This document shows positions 18,057 through 26,440 of a DNA stretch of 64,000 nt, one piece after another; the first letter of the stretch is position 1, and every line of letters begins with the position of its first letter. Where the stretch lies: positions 372,001 to 436,000 of the forward strand of contig NZ_JAGQAG010000001.1 of NCBI RefSeq assembly GCF_021405525.1. Direction: 5' to 3'. The notes beneath the pieces are model-generated. The model was given only the letters and a program-made list of their open reading frames with translations, did not search any database and was not told the origin of the DNA. A program made the position numbers and the translations under genes. Source of the DNA: Ruegeria pomeroyi. Lineage in GTDB: Bacteria; Pseudomonadota; Alphaproteobacteria; Rhodobacterales; Rhodobacteraceae.

Positions 18057-18758
18057 TCAGTCCGGTGCCAGCATGTAGCCCGCGCCGCGCACCGTTTGCA
18101 GATAGCGCGGCTGTTTCGGATTGGGCTCGATCTTGCGGCGCAGGCGTGTGATCTGGACGTCGACCGCGCGTTCCTGGGCCTGGCCCCGGTCGCGGCCCAG
18201 ATCCTCGACCAGCTTGGTGCGGGTGATCGCCTCGCCCGGACGGGCGGCAAAGATCTTCATCAACTGGTTTTCGGTGGCGGTCAGGCGGACCAGCTGGTCG
18301 CCCTGCCACATTTCACCGCGTTCTATGTCATAGCGGATCGGCCCCAGTTGCAGGAACTTGGGTGCCGCGTCCTGCGCGCTGGTATCGGGCACCCGGCGCA
18401 GGATCGCGTTGATCCGGAGCAGAAGCTCTCGCGGCTCAAAGGGTTTGGCCAGATAGTCGTCGGCGCCAGCCTCCAGCCCGGCGATCCGGTGCTCTGTCTC
18501 GCCGCGGGCGGTCAGCAGCAGGATTGGCGTGCTCAAGCTCTTGCGCAGGGCGCGGGTCAGGCTGACACCATCTTCGCCCGGCATCATCACATCCATGACG
18601 ATCAGGTCGAAATCCAGCCCCGACAGGATGCGCCGGGCATGTTCGGCGTCGCGCGCTGCGGTGACAAGGAACCCGTGGCGCATCAGGAACTTCTTCAGCA
18701 GGTCACGAATGCGCTCGTCGTCATCGACGATCAGCAGATGGGCGTCAAAAGCACTCAT
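18057..18758 (-). CDS. petR: OmpR/PhoB-family response regulator, PetR-like
   Basis: 233 aa. The receiver domain has Asp56 in LIVMDVMMPGEDG, the acidic pair VDDDE and Lys in LAKPFEP. The C-terminal winged helix ends RYLQTVRGAGYMLAPD. The gene follows a MarR-family gene with a 4-bp overlap, as in the petP-petR pair of Rhodobacter capsulatus, where PetR was described upstream of the bc1 operon and needed for growth. Here petABC lies about 16 kb away. The symbol rests on family plus pairing, not on alignment. No histidine kinase is adjacent. Confidence 0.8.
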   Translation of the reverse strand: MSAFDAHLLIVDDDERIRDLLKKFLMRHGFLVTAARDAEHARRILSGLDFDLIVMDVMMPGEDGVSLTRALRKSLSTPILLLTARGETEHRIAGLEAGADDYLAKPFEPRELLLRINAILRRVPDTSAQDAAPKFLQLGPIRYDIERGEMWQGDQLVRLTATENQLMKIFAARPGEAITRTKLVEDLGRDRGQAQERAVDVQITRLRRKIEPNPKQPRYLQTVRGAGYMLAPD

Positions 18759-19267
18759 GAGCCGCTGTCCCGCAGCTTGGCATAGGCCCGGTGCATCTCG
18801 CGATCCATCATCGCCTCCAATACCTGGCGAAAGCCGGCAACCGCCTCGGGCCCGGCCTCCTTGTATGCGGCGCGCATCCGGGCGCGCTGCGCATCCGACA
18901 GTTTCGCCTCCAGCGCCGCGCCCGCCTCGGTCAGGAACAGGTGTCGCTCGCGCTTGTCCTGGGTGCCGACCCGGCTTTCGACCAGGCCGTCGGCGATGAG
19001 GGTGCGCAGAACGCGGTTCAGCGACTGTTTGGTGACCCCCAGAATGGCCAGCAGGTTGTTCACCGTGGTGCCCGGCGCGCGGTTGATGAAGTGGATCGCG
19101 CGGTGATGGGCGCGGCCATAGGCCATCTCGGCCAGGATCCGGTCGGGGTCGGCGGTAAAGCCGCGATAGGCGAAAAACATCGCCTCGATCCCCTGCCGCA
19201 GCTGCTCGTCGGTCAGAAACAGCAGGCTTTCACCGCCAAAGACCGGTGATGGTCGCGCGTCGGACAT
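18755..19267 (-). CDS. petP: MarR-family transcriptional regulator, PetP-like
   Basis: 170 aa. A winged helix spans about residues 50-115, with NLLAILGVTKQSLNRVLRTL as the helix-turn-helix and RVGTQDKRERHLFLTEAG as the wing. The ATG at 19267 has AAAGG eight bases upstream; a GTG nine bases earlier is also in frame. It is coupled to the response regulator downstream by ATGA overlap. An inverted repeat at 19299-19317 in its own upstream region is a candidate operator. Confidence 0.8.
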   Translation of the reverse strand: MSDARPSPVFGGESLLFLTDEQLRQGIEAMFFAYRGFTADPDRILAEMAYGRAHHRAIHFINRAPGTTVNNLLAILGVTKQSLNRVLRTLIADGLVESRVGTQDKRERHLFLTEAGAALEAKLSDAQRARMRAAYKEAGPEAVAGFRQVLEAMMDREMHRAYAKLRDSGS

Positions 19268-19298
19268 GTGGTGCACCTTTGTCGTTCCTCGTCACTTT

Positions 19299-19317
19299 AT
19301 GTCAGTCTTGTTGACAT
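19299..19317. promoter_or_regulatory. Inverted repeat between petP and ilvE
   Basis: ATGTCA (19299-19304) and TGACAT (19312-19317) are perfect inverted arms separated by 7 bp. The site is 32 bp upstream of the petP start, and its size suits a MarR dimer. This is an inference from position. Confidence 0.4.
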
Positions 19318-19424
19318 TCCAATACTGAACAGGTAGTGAGTCGCAGTTTTTGCGCAATATAGTGTCCGGTGTGGAACTTGCTGGCGCAATAATTGGAAAT
19401 ACGACCTGGTTTGGAGGGAACACA

Positions 19425-20291
19425 ATGGCGGGTTATGATGATCGCGATGGCGTGATCTGGATGGATGGAGAACTGGTCGATTGGCGCGATGCCAAGGTCC
19501 ATATCCTGACCCATGCCATGCACTATGCCTCGTCCGTGTTCGAGGGCGAGCGCGCCTATAACGGCAAGATCTTCAAAAGCCGCGAGCATTCCGAGCGGCT
19601 CGTCGCCAGTGCGCAGGCGCTGGACATGCCGATGCCCTATTCGGTCGATCAGATCGAGGCCGCCAAGGAAGAGACGCTGAAGGCCAGCGGTCTGACCGAT
19701 GCCTATGTGCGCGCGCTGGTCTGGCGCGGGTCGGGCGAGGATATGGGCGTGGCCTCGGCCCGCAACCCGGTGCGGATGGCGATCGCGGTCTGGCCCTGGG
19801 GCGCCTATTACGGCGACGCCAAGATGCAGGGCGCCAAACTGGACATCGCCGAGTGGAAGCGGCCCAGCCCCGAGACGATCCCGGTGCATGCCAAGGCGGC
19901 GGGTCTGTACATGATCTGCACCATCTCCAAGCACAAGGCCGAGGCCAAGGGCTGCTCGGACGCGCTGTTCATGGACTGGCGCGGCTATGTGGCCGAGGCG
20001 ACCGGCGCCAACGTGTTCTTTGTCAAGGATGGCGAGGTGCATACGCCGCTGGCCGACTGCTTCCTGAACGGGATCACCCGGCAGACGGTGATCGGGATGC
20101 TCAAGGACAAGGGCATCACCGTGCACGAGCGCCGCATCAAGCCGGAGGAGATGGAAGGGTTCGAACAGTGCTGGCTGACCGGCACCGCCGCCGAGGTGAC
20201 GCCGGTGGGCCAGATCGGGCCCTATACGTTCGAAGTGGGCCAGATGACCCGCGATATCGCGGCGGAGTACGAGGCGCTGGTTCGGGCCTAG
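19425..20291 (+). CDS. ilvE: Branched-chain amino acid aminotransferase
   Basis: 288 aa, class IV PLP aminotransferase. The PLP-linking residue is Lys157 in IPVHAKAAGLY; HYASSVFEGERAY near residue 33 and AEATGANVFFV are family signatures. It transfers amino groups between branched-chain amino acids and 2-oxoglutarate. The ATG is preceded by GGAGGGAACACA. Single gene, divergent from petP. The next gene, ohr, converges on it. Confidence 0.92.
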   Translation: MAGYDDRDGVIWMDGELVDWRDAKVHILTHAMHYASSVFEGERAYNGKIFKSREHSERLVASAQALDMPMPYSVDQIEAAKEETLKASGLTDAYVRALVWRGSGEDMGVASARNPVRMAIAVWPWGAYYGDAKMQGAKLDIAEWKRPSPETIPVHAKAAGLYMICTISKHKAEAKGCSDALFMDWRGYVAEATGANVFFVKDGEVHTPLADCFLNGITRQTVIGMLKDKGITVHERRIKPEEMEGFEQCWLTGTAAEVTPVGQIGPYTFEVGQMTRDIAAEYEALVRA

Positions 20292-20345
20292 GTTCTGACT
20301 CCTTTTTTGGAGAGAGGGCGCCGGTCACCCGGCGCCCGTTTTCGT

Positions 20346-20774
20346 TCAGACGATCTCGGTCGTGACGACGATGTTGCCACGGGTGGCGTTGGAATAGGGG
20401 CAGATGGCGTGACCTGCATCAGCGATGCGCTGCGCCTCGGCGGCATCAACGCCGGGCATCGAGACCTTGAGCGTCACGGCCAGGCCAAACCCGCCCTCGG
20501 CGCGGGGGCCGATGCCGACTTCGGCGTCGACCGAGACATCGGCGGGCACCTTGGCCAGCGTCTTGTCCTGGGTCGTGGCGAATTGCATCGCCCCGATATA
20601 GCAGGCGGCATAACCGGCGGCGAAAAGCTGTTCGGGGTTATGGCCCTTGCCGTTGCCGCCCATCGCGGGCGGGGTCGCGAGCACCAGATCGAGGCCGGAT
20701 TCGGCGACCTGCGCCTGGCCATTGCGGCCACCGGTGGCGCGGGCGTGTGCGGTATAGACGGGGGAAACGGTCAT
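20346..20774 (-). CDS. ohr: Organic hydroperoxide resistance protein Ohr
   Basis: 142 aa OsmC/Ohr fold. Both redox cysteines are present, in GYAACYIGAMQ and HAICPYSNATRGN. It reduces organic hydroperoxides using lipoylated protein thiols. I chose the ATG at 20774 because GGAG lies 7 bp upstream; an ATG 12 bp earlier lacks an RBS. The regulator ohrR is divergent, and the shared region contains three ATCGNNNNCGAT sites. Confidence 0.93.
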   Translation of the reverse strand: MTVSPVYTAHARATGGRNGQAQVAESGLDLVLATPPAMGGNGKGHNPEQLFAAGYAACYIGAMQFATTQDKTLAKVPADVSVDAEVGIGPRAEGGFGLAVTLKVSMPGVDAAEAQRIADAGHAICPYSNATRGNIVVTTEIV

Positions 20775-20789
20775 GTTGGGCTCCATTTT

Positions 20790-20872
20790 ATCGAATGCGA
20801 TTAAATCGTGTGCGATTTAAATAGGAGTGTCGTACGCGAAATGCAAGACATTGCGAAATAATCGCGCGCGAT
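20790..20872. promoter_or_regulatory. Three ATCGNNNNCGAT palindromes in the ohr/ohrR intergenic region
   Basis: Exact copies occur at 20790-20801 (ATCGAATGCGAT), 20805-20816 (ATCGTGTGCGAT, extended to TTAAATCG/CGATTTAA) and 20861-20872 (ATCGCGCGCGAT). The first two are next to ohr and the third is 14 bp before ohrR. They fit an OhrR dimer site that controls both genes. The motif differs from the TACAATT-type OhrR boxes described in other proteobacteria. Confidence 0.6.
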
Positions 20873-20885
20873 CTATATCGTGGGC

Positions 20886-21323
20886 ATGCTGGATCGTGCC
20901 CTTACTCTCGACGAGTTGCTCTGCTTTTCGCTCTATTCCGCCAATCACGCGATGGGGCGGCTCTATCGCCCGCTGCTGGCGCGGTTCGATCTGACCTATC
21001 CGCAATATCTGGTGCTGGTGGCGCTGTGGCAGCAGGACGGCCGCAAGGTGGGCGATCTGGGTACGGTATTGCAGCTTGAATCGAACACGCTGACGCCGCT
21101 TTTGAAGCGGATGGAGGCGGCGGGGCTGATCAGGCGCGCGCGCAACCCGCAGGATGAGCGCAGCGTGATCGTGACCCTGACCGACAAGGGCCGGGCGCTG
21201 GAGGGCGAGGCGGCAGAGATCTCGAACTGCATCCTGGCGGCGGCGGATGCGGATCTGGCCGAACTGGCCGAGCTGCGCGACCGGCTGCACCGGTTGACCG
21301 AACGGTTGCGCGAGGCCGGATAG
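20886..21323 (+). CDS. ohrR: OhrR, MarR-family organic-peroxide sensor
   Basis: 145 aa. The peroxide-sensing Cys13 lies in LLCFSLYSANHAM, the characteristic OhrR N-terminus. The MarR winged helix follows (NTLTPLLKRMEAAGLIRR, then DERSVIVTLTDKG). Reduced OhrR represses ohr; oxidation of the Cys releases DNA. It is divergent from ohr. A GTG two codons upstream of the chosen ATG is an alternative start. Confidence 0.92.
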   Translation: MLDRALTLDELLCFSLYSANHAMGRLYRPLLARFDLTYPQYLVLVALWQQDGRKVGDLGTVLQLESNTLTPLLKRMEAAGLIRRARNPQDERSVIVTLTDKGRALEGEAAEISNCILAAADADLAELAELRDRLHRLTERLREAG

Positions 21324-21335
21324 CGGCCCCGCGCG

Positions 21336-21665
21336 TCAGGTGGTTACGACCACCGATCCCCTCATATGCGGGTGGTAGGCACAGAAATAGGGATAGGTGC
21401 CTGGGGTATCGAAGCGGATCGTGGCCTGCCCGCCCTTTTCCAATTCTTCGGTATCCCAGTTTACCTCGTCATCGGTGGCGGTATGCGGGGCAAAATCGTG
21501 GTTGATCCAGCGCACGGTTTCCCCGGCCCGGATGGTGACCTCGGCCGGCTCAAAGGCAAAGGCGCGGATATCGACCACCACCGGGCTAGAGCCCGATGCG
21601 GGGAGCGCGGAACCCACGATCGCCCCCCCCGCACCGAAGCAGACCTGCCTGCGGGTCAGCCGCAT
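21336..21665 (-). CDS. Exported cupredoxin (plastocyanin/amicyanin-like)
   Basis: 109 aa. The leader MRLTRRQVCFGAGGAIVGS has an RR pair and a hydrophobic stretch, so Tat or Sec export is likely. Type 1 copper ligands are readable: His61 (FAPHTAT), Cys95, His98 and Met101 (FCAYHPHM). It is a small periplasmic electron carrier or copper protein. Its start overlaps the 3' end of the upstream DUF4142-type gene by 10 bp, so the two are co-transcribed. Confidence 0.82.
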   Translation of the reverse strand: MRLTRRQVCFGAGGAIVGSALPASGSSPVVVDIRAFAFEPAEVTIRAGETVRWINHDFAPHTATDDEVNWDTEELEKGGQATIRFDTPGTYPYFCAYHPHMRGSVVVTT

Positions 21666-22180
21666 TGCAGGCCGTTCACCATCTGCTCGGCATGTCCTTC
21701 GTGCACCTTGAAGGTGACGAGCGCTTCGGACAGCAGATCCTTGAGCGGTTCGACGGTCGCGGTTGGGATGAACACGCCTTCGACCGTCTGGTTGACCACC
21801 TGATGGTAACCGAGTTCGTTCTGGGCATAGGCGCAGTCAAAGGCCTTGCCGCTGAGCGACATCAGTTCGGCGCGCTTGTCGGCAGCACCCTTGACCAGCG
21901 TGCGGCTCAGGTCGTTGTCCTGGGGCGTGACGTTCAGCTTGGTGATCAGATCGCCGGCAGCCACGTTTACCGCAGTGTGGTCACGGATCATGGTTTCGGC
22001 AAAGGCGCGGACCTCGGTATTCTCGGACACGGCCAGCGCCAGATGCGCATAGCGGATGTCGATCTGACCGGCGGTATAGGCGGTATGGGCGATTTCCAGG
22101 TCGTTCATCTTGTCAGCTGCCTGGACGGTTTGGGCGGCAAATCCGAGGGCAAGGGCGGCGGCGAGGGTAATGGTCTTCAT
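21656..22180 (-). CDS. DUF4142-type exported protein (ferritin-like four-helix)
   Basis: 174 aa with a signal peptide (residues 1-21, ending VQAAD). The mature part is helical with the DUF4142 pattern: DLEIAHTAYTAGQIDIRYAH, then an HTAVN segment and a conserved C-terminal HEGHAEQM. The function of this family is unknown. It is followed by the cupredoxin gene with overlap, which suggests a shared periplasmic redox or copper role. RBS AAGGAGACAAGAC precedes the ATG. Confidence 0.72.
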   Translation of the reverse strand: MKTITLAAALALGFAAQTVQAADKMNDLEIAHTAYTAGQIDIRYAHLALAVSENTEVRAFAETMIRDHTAVNVAAGDLITKLNVTPQDNDLSRTLVKGAADKRAELMSLSGKAFDCAYAQNELGYHQVVNQTVEGVFIPTATVEPLKDLLSEALVTFKVHEGHAEQMVNGLQCG

Positions 22181-22316
22181 GTCTTGTCTCCTTAAAAGGC
22201 TTCGGTAATCCCTCAGATAATTGGTTTCCCGGTATGTTGAATGCGCGTGAAGACAAAGAACATTGCAGATCGTTCAGCTATCTGGACGGAATGAAAAAAA
22301 TGGATATGTTGGCGGT

Positions 22317-23297
22317 ATGTTGGACCTGCTCAGCGATATCCTCACCCGTCTGTCCCTGAAGGGGACGCTGTATTTCCGCACCTCGTTCACGCCGCCCTTC
22401 GGCGTGCACGTGCCCTCGTATCAGAACGTGGCCCGGTTTCACTTCGCCTATCGCGGCGAATGCATGGTGCATGTGCCGGCGGCAAACGAGACGCTGCGAC
22501 TGACCCAAGGTGATCTGGTGCTGATCCCGCACGGTGCCGAACACATGCTGTTGTGCCAGCATTCGCGCCCCGATTCCGCGCTGCCGCTGGATACGGTGCT
22601 GAGCAGGTCGGGCTATCGCGGTGAGGGGGTGCTGGTCTATGGCGGCGACGAGGACGATCAGGACACGCAGCTGATCTGCGGGCATCTGACCTACGGCATG
22701 CATGGCCGGTCCTGCCCGGGTCATACCCTGTTGGAGCGGCTACCGCCCTATATCCTTATCCGGGATTATGGCGAGGAGCGCGGCGCGTGGCTGGAGGCAA
22801 CTTTGCGCGTGATCGCGGCCGAGGCCGGGCGCGACAGGATGGGCAGCGACCTGATCGCGCTCAAGATGACCGAGGCGCTGTTTGCCCAGGCGATCCGGGC
22901 GCATCTGGAAACCGTGAGCCCGGACGATTCCGCGCTGGCGGGGTTTGCTGATCCCAACCTGTCGCGCGCGCTCAGCGCCTTTCACCGGGATCCGGCCAAG
23001 GACTGGACTGTCGAAATGCTGGCTCGGATTGCGGGGCAGTCACGCACCGGTTTCGCGCAGCATTTCGCTGCCAAGATGGAGATGACCCCGATGCAATACC
23101 TGACCTCGTGGCGGATGCAGATCGCCTGTCAGGGTCTGGTTGACAGCCGGTTGAGCGTGGCCGATGCCGCTGAATTGGCCGGCTACGCCTCGGAAGCGGC
23201 GTTCAGCCGGGTGTTCCGCAAGCAGCTCGGGGTGTCCCCAGCGGCCTATCGGCAACAGTTCGATAGCGCGAAGAGACAGGCATTGGCTGCATCCTGA
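22317..23297 (+). CDS. AraC-family regulator with N-terminal cupin
   Basis: 326 aa. The N-terminal cupin (residues about 1-150) contains GDLVLIPHGAEHML, and the C-terminal double helix-turn-helix has SRTGFAQHFAAKMEMTPMQY and ends in the AraC signature region AAFSRVFRKQLGVSPAAYR. It probably regulates the small membrane-protein gene downstream or the DUF4142/cupredoxin pair, from which it is divergent. Start uncertain: in-frame starts exist 54 bp upstream. Confidence 0.82.
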   Translation: MLDLLSDILTRLSLKGTLYFRTSFTPPFGVHVPSYQNVARFHFAYRGECMVHVPAANETLRLTQGDLVLIPHGAEHMLLCQHSRPDSALPLDTVLSRSGYRGEGVLVYGGDEDDQDTQLICGHLTYGMHGRSCPGHTLLERLPPYILIRDYGEERGAWLEATLRVIAAEAGRDRMGSDLIALKMTEALFAQAIRAHLETVSPDDSALAGFADPNLSRALSAFHRDPAKDWTVEMLARIAGQSRTGFAQHFAAKMEMTPMQYLTSWRMQIACQGLVDSRLSVADAAELAGYASEAAFSRVFRKQLGVSPAAYRQQFDSAKRQALAAS

Positions 23298-23409
23298 ACG
23301 ATCTGACTTGATTCTCGAACTTTGGATCATTCAGCGTTCGATCTTCTGGCTCCATATCAGGGGTATGCCGCCGTAGGGCGGTTCAACCAACCTGATAAGG
23401 ACCCCAATC

Positions 23410-23775
23410 ATGTCTATTCGTTTTGTTACCCGCACCGTGCATGCCTATCTCGACTATCCCGTGGCGCTGGCCCTGATGGGCCTGCCCGTGATCCTGGGCC
23501 TGGGCGCCGACAACCCGATGGCGCTGTGGCTGTCGGTGATCACCGGTTTCGCGGCCTTTGTCCTGACCCTGCTGACCGATCACCATCTGGGGGTCTGGCG
23601 CGTCCTGCCCTACAAGTTCCATCTGGCCGTTGACCTGACCGTGGGCATCGTGTTCCTGCTGGCGCCCAGCCTGTTCGGGTTCACGGGGCTGGATGCGCTG
23701 TTCTACTGGGTCAACGGCGCGGCGGTTGTCACCGTGATCTCTTTGAGCACGCCCGAGGCGAAACCGGCGATGTAA
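23410..23775 (+). CDS. Small integral membrane protein, SPW-repeat-like
   Basis: 121 aa with about four hydrophobic helices (DYPVALALMGLPVILGL; ALWLSVITGFAAFVLTLL; FHLAVDLTVGIVFLLAP; LFYWVNGAAVVTVISL). The pattern resembles SPW-repeat or DUF-type inner-membrane proteins of unknown function. RBS AAGGACCCCAATC precedes the ATG. It follows the AraC-type gene by 112 bp, which makes it a possible target. Confidence 0.62.
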   Translation: MSIRFVTRTVHAYLDYPVALALMGLPVILGLGADNPMALWLSVITGFAAFVLTLLTDHHLGVWRVLPYKFHLAVDLTVGIVFLLAPSLFGFTGLDALFYWVNGAAVVTVISLSTPEAKPAM

Positions 23776-23828
23776 GCCGGTGACGGCAGCGATCCGTCAC
23801 AATAACATCGTGAGAAGTTCAAGAATCC

Positions 23829-23857
23829 GAGCCGCGGGTTTTACAAACCCGCGGCTC
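23829..23857 (+). terminator. Strong hairpin upstream of phoD
   Basis: GAGCCGCGGGTTT (23829-23841) pairs perfectly with AAACCCGCGGCTC (23845-23857) around TAC. It separates the small membrane-protein gene from phoD. There is no long T-tract. Confidence 0.7.
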
Positions 23858-23917
23858 TCATGCGCTTACCAATCGCGCGGACCGGAGACTCCGGCCGCCA
23901 GACAGGAGAGCATTCGC

Positions 23918-25486
23918 ATGACACGACTTCTTCGCCCCTCGCGCCGGGCCTTTCTGGCAGGCGGTACCGCCTTTACCGCGACGCTGGCCATGCCATCGAT
24001 CAGCCGCGCCGCCTCGCGCCCGGTCTTTACCCATGGGGTGCAATCCGGTGACGTCGATACCGCATCGGGTATGATCTGGACCCGCACCGACCGTCCGGCA
24101 AAAGTGATGATGGAAGTGTCGAGCACCGAGAGCTTTGCCGAGGCGCGCCGCCTGTCGCCGATGTTCGCCACACCCGAGAGCGATCTTGCCGTCAAGCGGC
24201 TGGTCGAGGGCCTGCCCGCCGATCAGGAGGTGTTCTATCGCTTTGTCGCCGCTGACTTGGACGATATCCGCGCCGTGTCCGAGCCCATCGTCGGCCGCTT
24301 CCGCACCGCCCCCACCGCGCGGCGCGATATCCGGTTCGCGTGGTCGGGCGATACCGCCGGCCAGGGCTGGGGTATCGACGACGAGGGCATGCGCACCTAT
24401 GCCACCATGGCTCAACATCGGCCCGAATTCTTCATCCATTCCGGCGATACGATCTATGCCGATGGCCCGATGAAGGACGAGGTCGAAAAGGACGGCGCGG
24501 TGATCTGGAAGAACACCACCTTGATCGAGGAAAAGCGCAAGGTGGCCGAAACGCTGGCCGAGTTCCGGGGTCAGTGGAAATACAATCTGATGGACGAACA
24601 TGTGCAGGCGATGAACGCGCTTTGCCCGACATTCTTCCAATGGGACGACCACGAGGTAGTCAACAACTGGTCGGATGCCAAGGACCTGAGCGCCGACGAC
24701 CGCTATACCGAGAAGTCGGTGCATGTGCTGCAAAGCCGCGCCGCGCGGGCGTTTCACGAGATGACGCCGCTCAGGATCACGCCCGCCGAGCCGGGCCGGG
24801 TCTATCGCAAGATCTCCTACGGGCCGATGCTGGATGTGTTTTTCCTCGACCTGCGCAGCTATCGCGGCCCGAACGGCGCCTCGATGGAAGAGGAGATCAC
24901 CGACCAGAGCCGTATCCTGGGCGCCGAGCAACTGGCCTGGATCAAGCGGGAACTGGCGGCCTCGACCGCGACATGGAAGGTGATCGCCTCGGACATGCCG
25001 CTGGGTCTGATCGTGTGGGACAACTGGAAGGAAAAGGCAGGCGCCGAGGCGATCTCGAACGGTGATCACGGCCCCGCCAAGGGGCGCGAGTTGGAGATTG
25101 CCGATCTCCTGCGCTTTATCAAGAGCGCGGGCGTGCGCAACACGGTCTGGTTCACGGCGGATGTGCATTACACTGCCGCGCATCACTACAGCCCGGACCG
25201 GGCGCAATTCCAGGATTTCGATCCGTTCTGGGAATTTGTCTCGGGCCCGCTGCATGCCGGAACCTTCGGCCCCAACGATCTGGACCGTACCTTTGGCCCC
25301 GAGGTGAAGTTCGTCAAGGCGCCGACACCGGAGCAGGGCGCGAACCTGCCGCCCAGCATGGGGCTCCAGTTCTTCGGCCTCGTGGACATCGACGCCGCCA
25401 GTCAGCAGATGAAGGTCCGCCTGATGGATCGCGGCAATACCGAGTTGTGGTCGGTCACGCTCGACCCGGTTCTGTCGGCGCTCTGA
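23918..25486 (+). CDS. phoD: PhoD-family alkaline phosphatase/phosphodiesterase, Tat-exported
   Basis: 522 aa. The Tat signal is RPSRRAFLAGG in the first 20 residues, with cleavage likely after SRAAS. The PhoD N-terminal domain follows (FTHGVQSGDVDTASGMIWTR), then the metallophosphatase core with SGDTIYADGP, WDDHEVVNNW and the C-terminal TADVHYTAAHHY. These Fe/Ca phosphatases release phosphate from phosphoesters in the periplasm. The ATG at 23918 has CAGGAGAG upstream; the in-frame upstream start lacks the Tat context. No Pho box was identified. Confidence 0.88.
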   Translation: MTRLLRPSRRAFLAGGTAFTATLAMPSISRAASRPVFTHGVQSGDVDTASGMIWTRTDRPAKVMMEVSSTESFAEARRLSPMFATPESDLAVKRLVEGLPADQEVFYRFVAADLDDIRAVSEPIVGRFRTAPTARRDIRFAWSGDTAGQGWGIDDEGMRTYATMAQHRPEFFIHSGDTIYADGPMKDEVEKDGAVIWKNTTLIEEKRKVAETLAEFRGQWKYNLMDEHVQAMNALCPTFFQWDDHEVVNNWSDAKDLSADDRYTEKSVHVLQSRAARAFHEMTPLRITPAEPGRVYRKISYGPMLDVFFLDLRSYRGPNGASMEEEITDQSRILGAEQLAWIKRELAASTATWKVIASDMPLGLIVWDNWKEKAGAEAISNGDHGPAKGRELEIADLLRFIKSAGVRNTVWFTADVHYTAAHHYSPDRAQFQDFDPFWEFVSGPLHAGTFGPNDLDRTFGPEVKFVKAPTPEQGANLPPSMGLQFFGLVDIDAASQQMKVRLMDRGNTELWSVTLDPVLSAL

Positions 25487-25499
25487 CGTTTGCCACGGG

Positions 25500-25568
25500 C
25501 CAGAAAATTGAAAATTTTCTGGTGACAGAATTTCTGTGAAATTCTGCGGCTGGCCCCGATGGGGCCAG
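25500..25568. terminator. Three tandem hairpins between convergent genes
   Basis: Hairpin 1: CCAGAAAATT/AATTTTCTGG (25500-25522). Hairpin 2: CAGAATTT/AAATTCTG (25526-25546). Hairpin 3: CTGGCCCC/GGGGCCAG (25550-25568), which ends against the stop of the EamA gene at 25569. They probably act as a bidirectional terminator between phoD and the EamA transporter. Confidence 0.65.
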
Positions 25569-26435
25569 TCAGCGTCGGGCGCGGCCTTCGCGCAGGATGG
25601 TGTAGATGCCGCCCGCGACGATGATGGCGCTACCCACCCAGGTGGCGGCGTCTGGCGTTTCGCCAAACACAACAATCCCGAGGATCATGGCAAAGACCAG
25701 CCGCGCATAGCGGAACGGGGCGATGACCGAGATCTCGCCGCGCCGCATTGCGCGGGTCAGGCATTCGTATGCCAGTACACCGAACAGGATCGCGGCACCC
25801 AGGTGCCGCGCCGTGCCCCAATCCGGCAGGGTGGCGCCGCCGGTCCAGCCAAGCGCCAGCACGCCCGAGACCATCAGCGCGCCAAAGCCGTAGACGCCCA
25901 GTTGCGCGTTGCTCAGCCGGGGCCGCGCGGCGCGGGTGGCCAGGTCGCGCCCGGCAAAGCCGATCATGCCGAGGACGGCAAAGATCGAGGCGGGGACAAA
26001 ACCCTGCATCCCGGGGCGCAGGATCAGCAGCACGCCCGCCAGCCCGATCAGGATCGCGACCCAGCGCCGCCAGCCCACCGTTTCGCCCAGAAACAGCGCC
26101 GCCCCCATCGCCACCACCAGCGGTGTCGCCTGAAGGATGGCGGATGTGCTGGTGAGTGGGGTCAGCGCCAGCGCCAGCGTATAGCAGATGCGCCCCATCA
26201 CCTCAAAGCCCGAGCGGATCGCGAGCGTCCGGTCGGGCCGAACAAAGGCGGCCTCGCCCCGCGAGCGGGCCAGCAGGGCAAAGATGCCCATGCCGCCCAG
26301 CCCAAAGAGGATCAGCACCTGCCCAACAGGCAGGACCGCGGTGGCGGATTTGACGAACATATCCTCGAGCGCAAAGGCGCCCATGGCGGCCACCATATAG
26401 AGGCTGCCGCTGAGGTTCTCGGCCTGCCGGCCCAT
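25569..26435 (-). CDS. DMT-superfamily (EamA) permease
   Basis: 288 aa with two EamA repeats, about ten hydrophobic segments and the C-terminal repeat ending AATWVGSAIIVAGGIYTI. It is an inner-membrane drug/metabolite transporter of unknown substrate. It follows cobO on the same strand with 5 bp between, so it is probably in the same transcript; a corrinoid-related substrate is possible but not shown by the sequence. Confidence 0.8.
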   Translation of the reverse strand: MGRQAENLSGSLYMVAAMGAFALEDMFVKSATAVLPVGQVLILFGLGGMGIFALLARSRGEAAFVRPDRTLAIRSGFEVMGRICYTLALALTPLTSTSAILQATPLVVAMGAALFLGETVGWRRWVAILIGLAGVLLILRPGMQGFVPASIFAVLGMIGFAGRDLATRAARPRLSNAQLGVYGFGALMVSGVLALGWTGGATLPDWGTARHLGAAILFGVLAYECLTRAMRRGEISVIAPFRYARLVFAMILGIVVFGETPDAATWVGSAIIVAGGIYTILREGRARR

Positions 26436-26440
26436 GGGTG

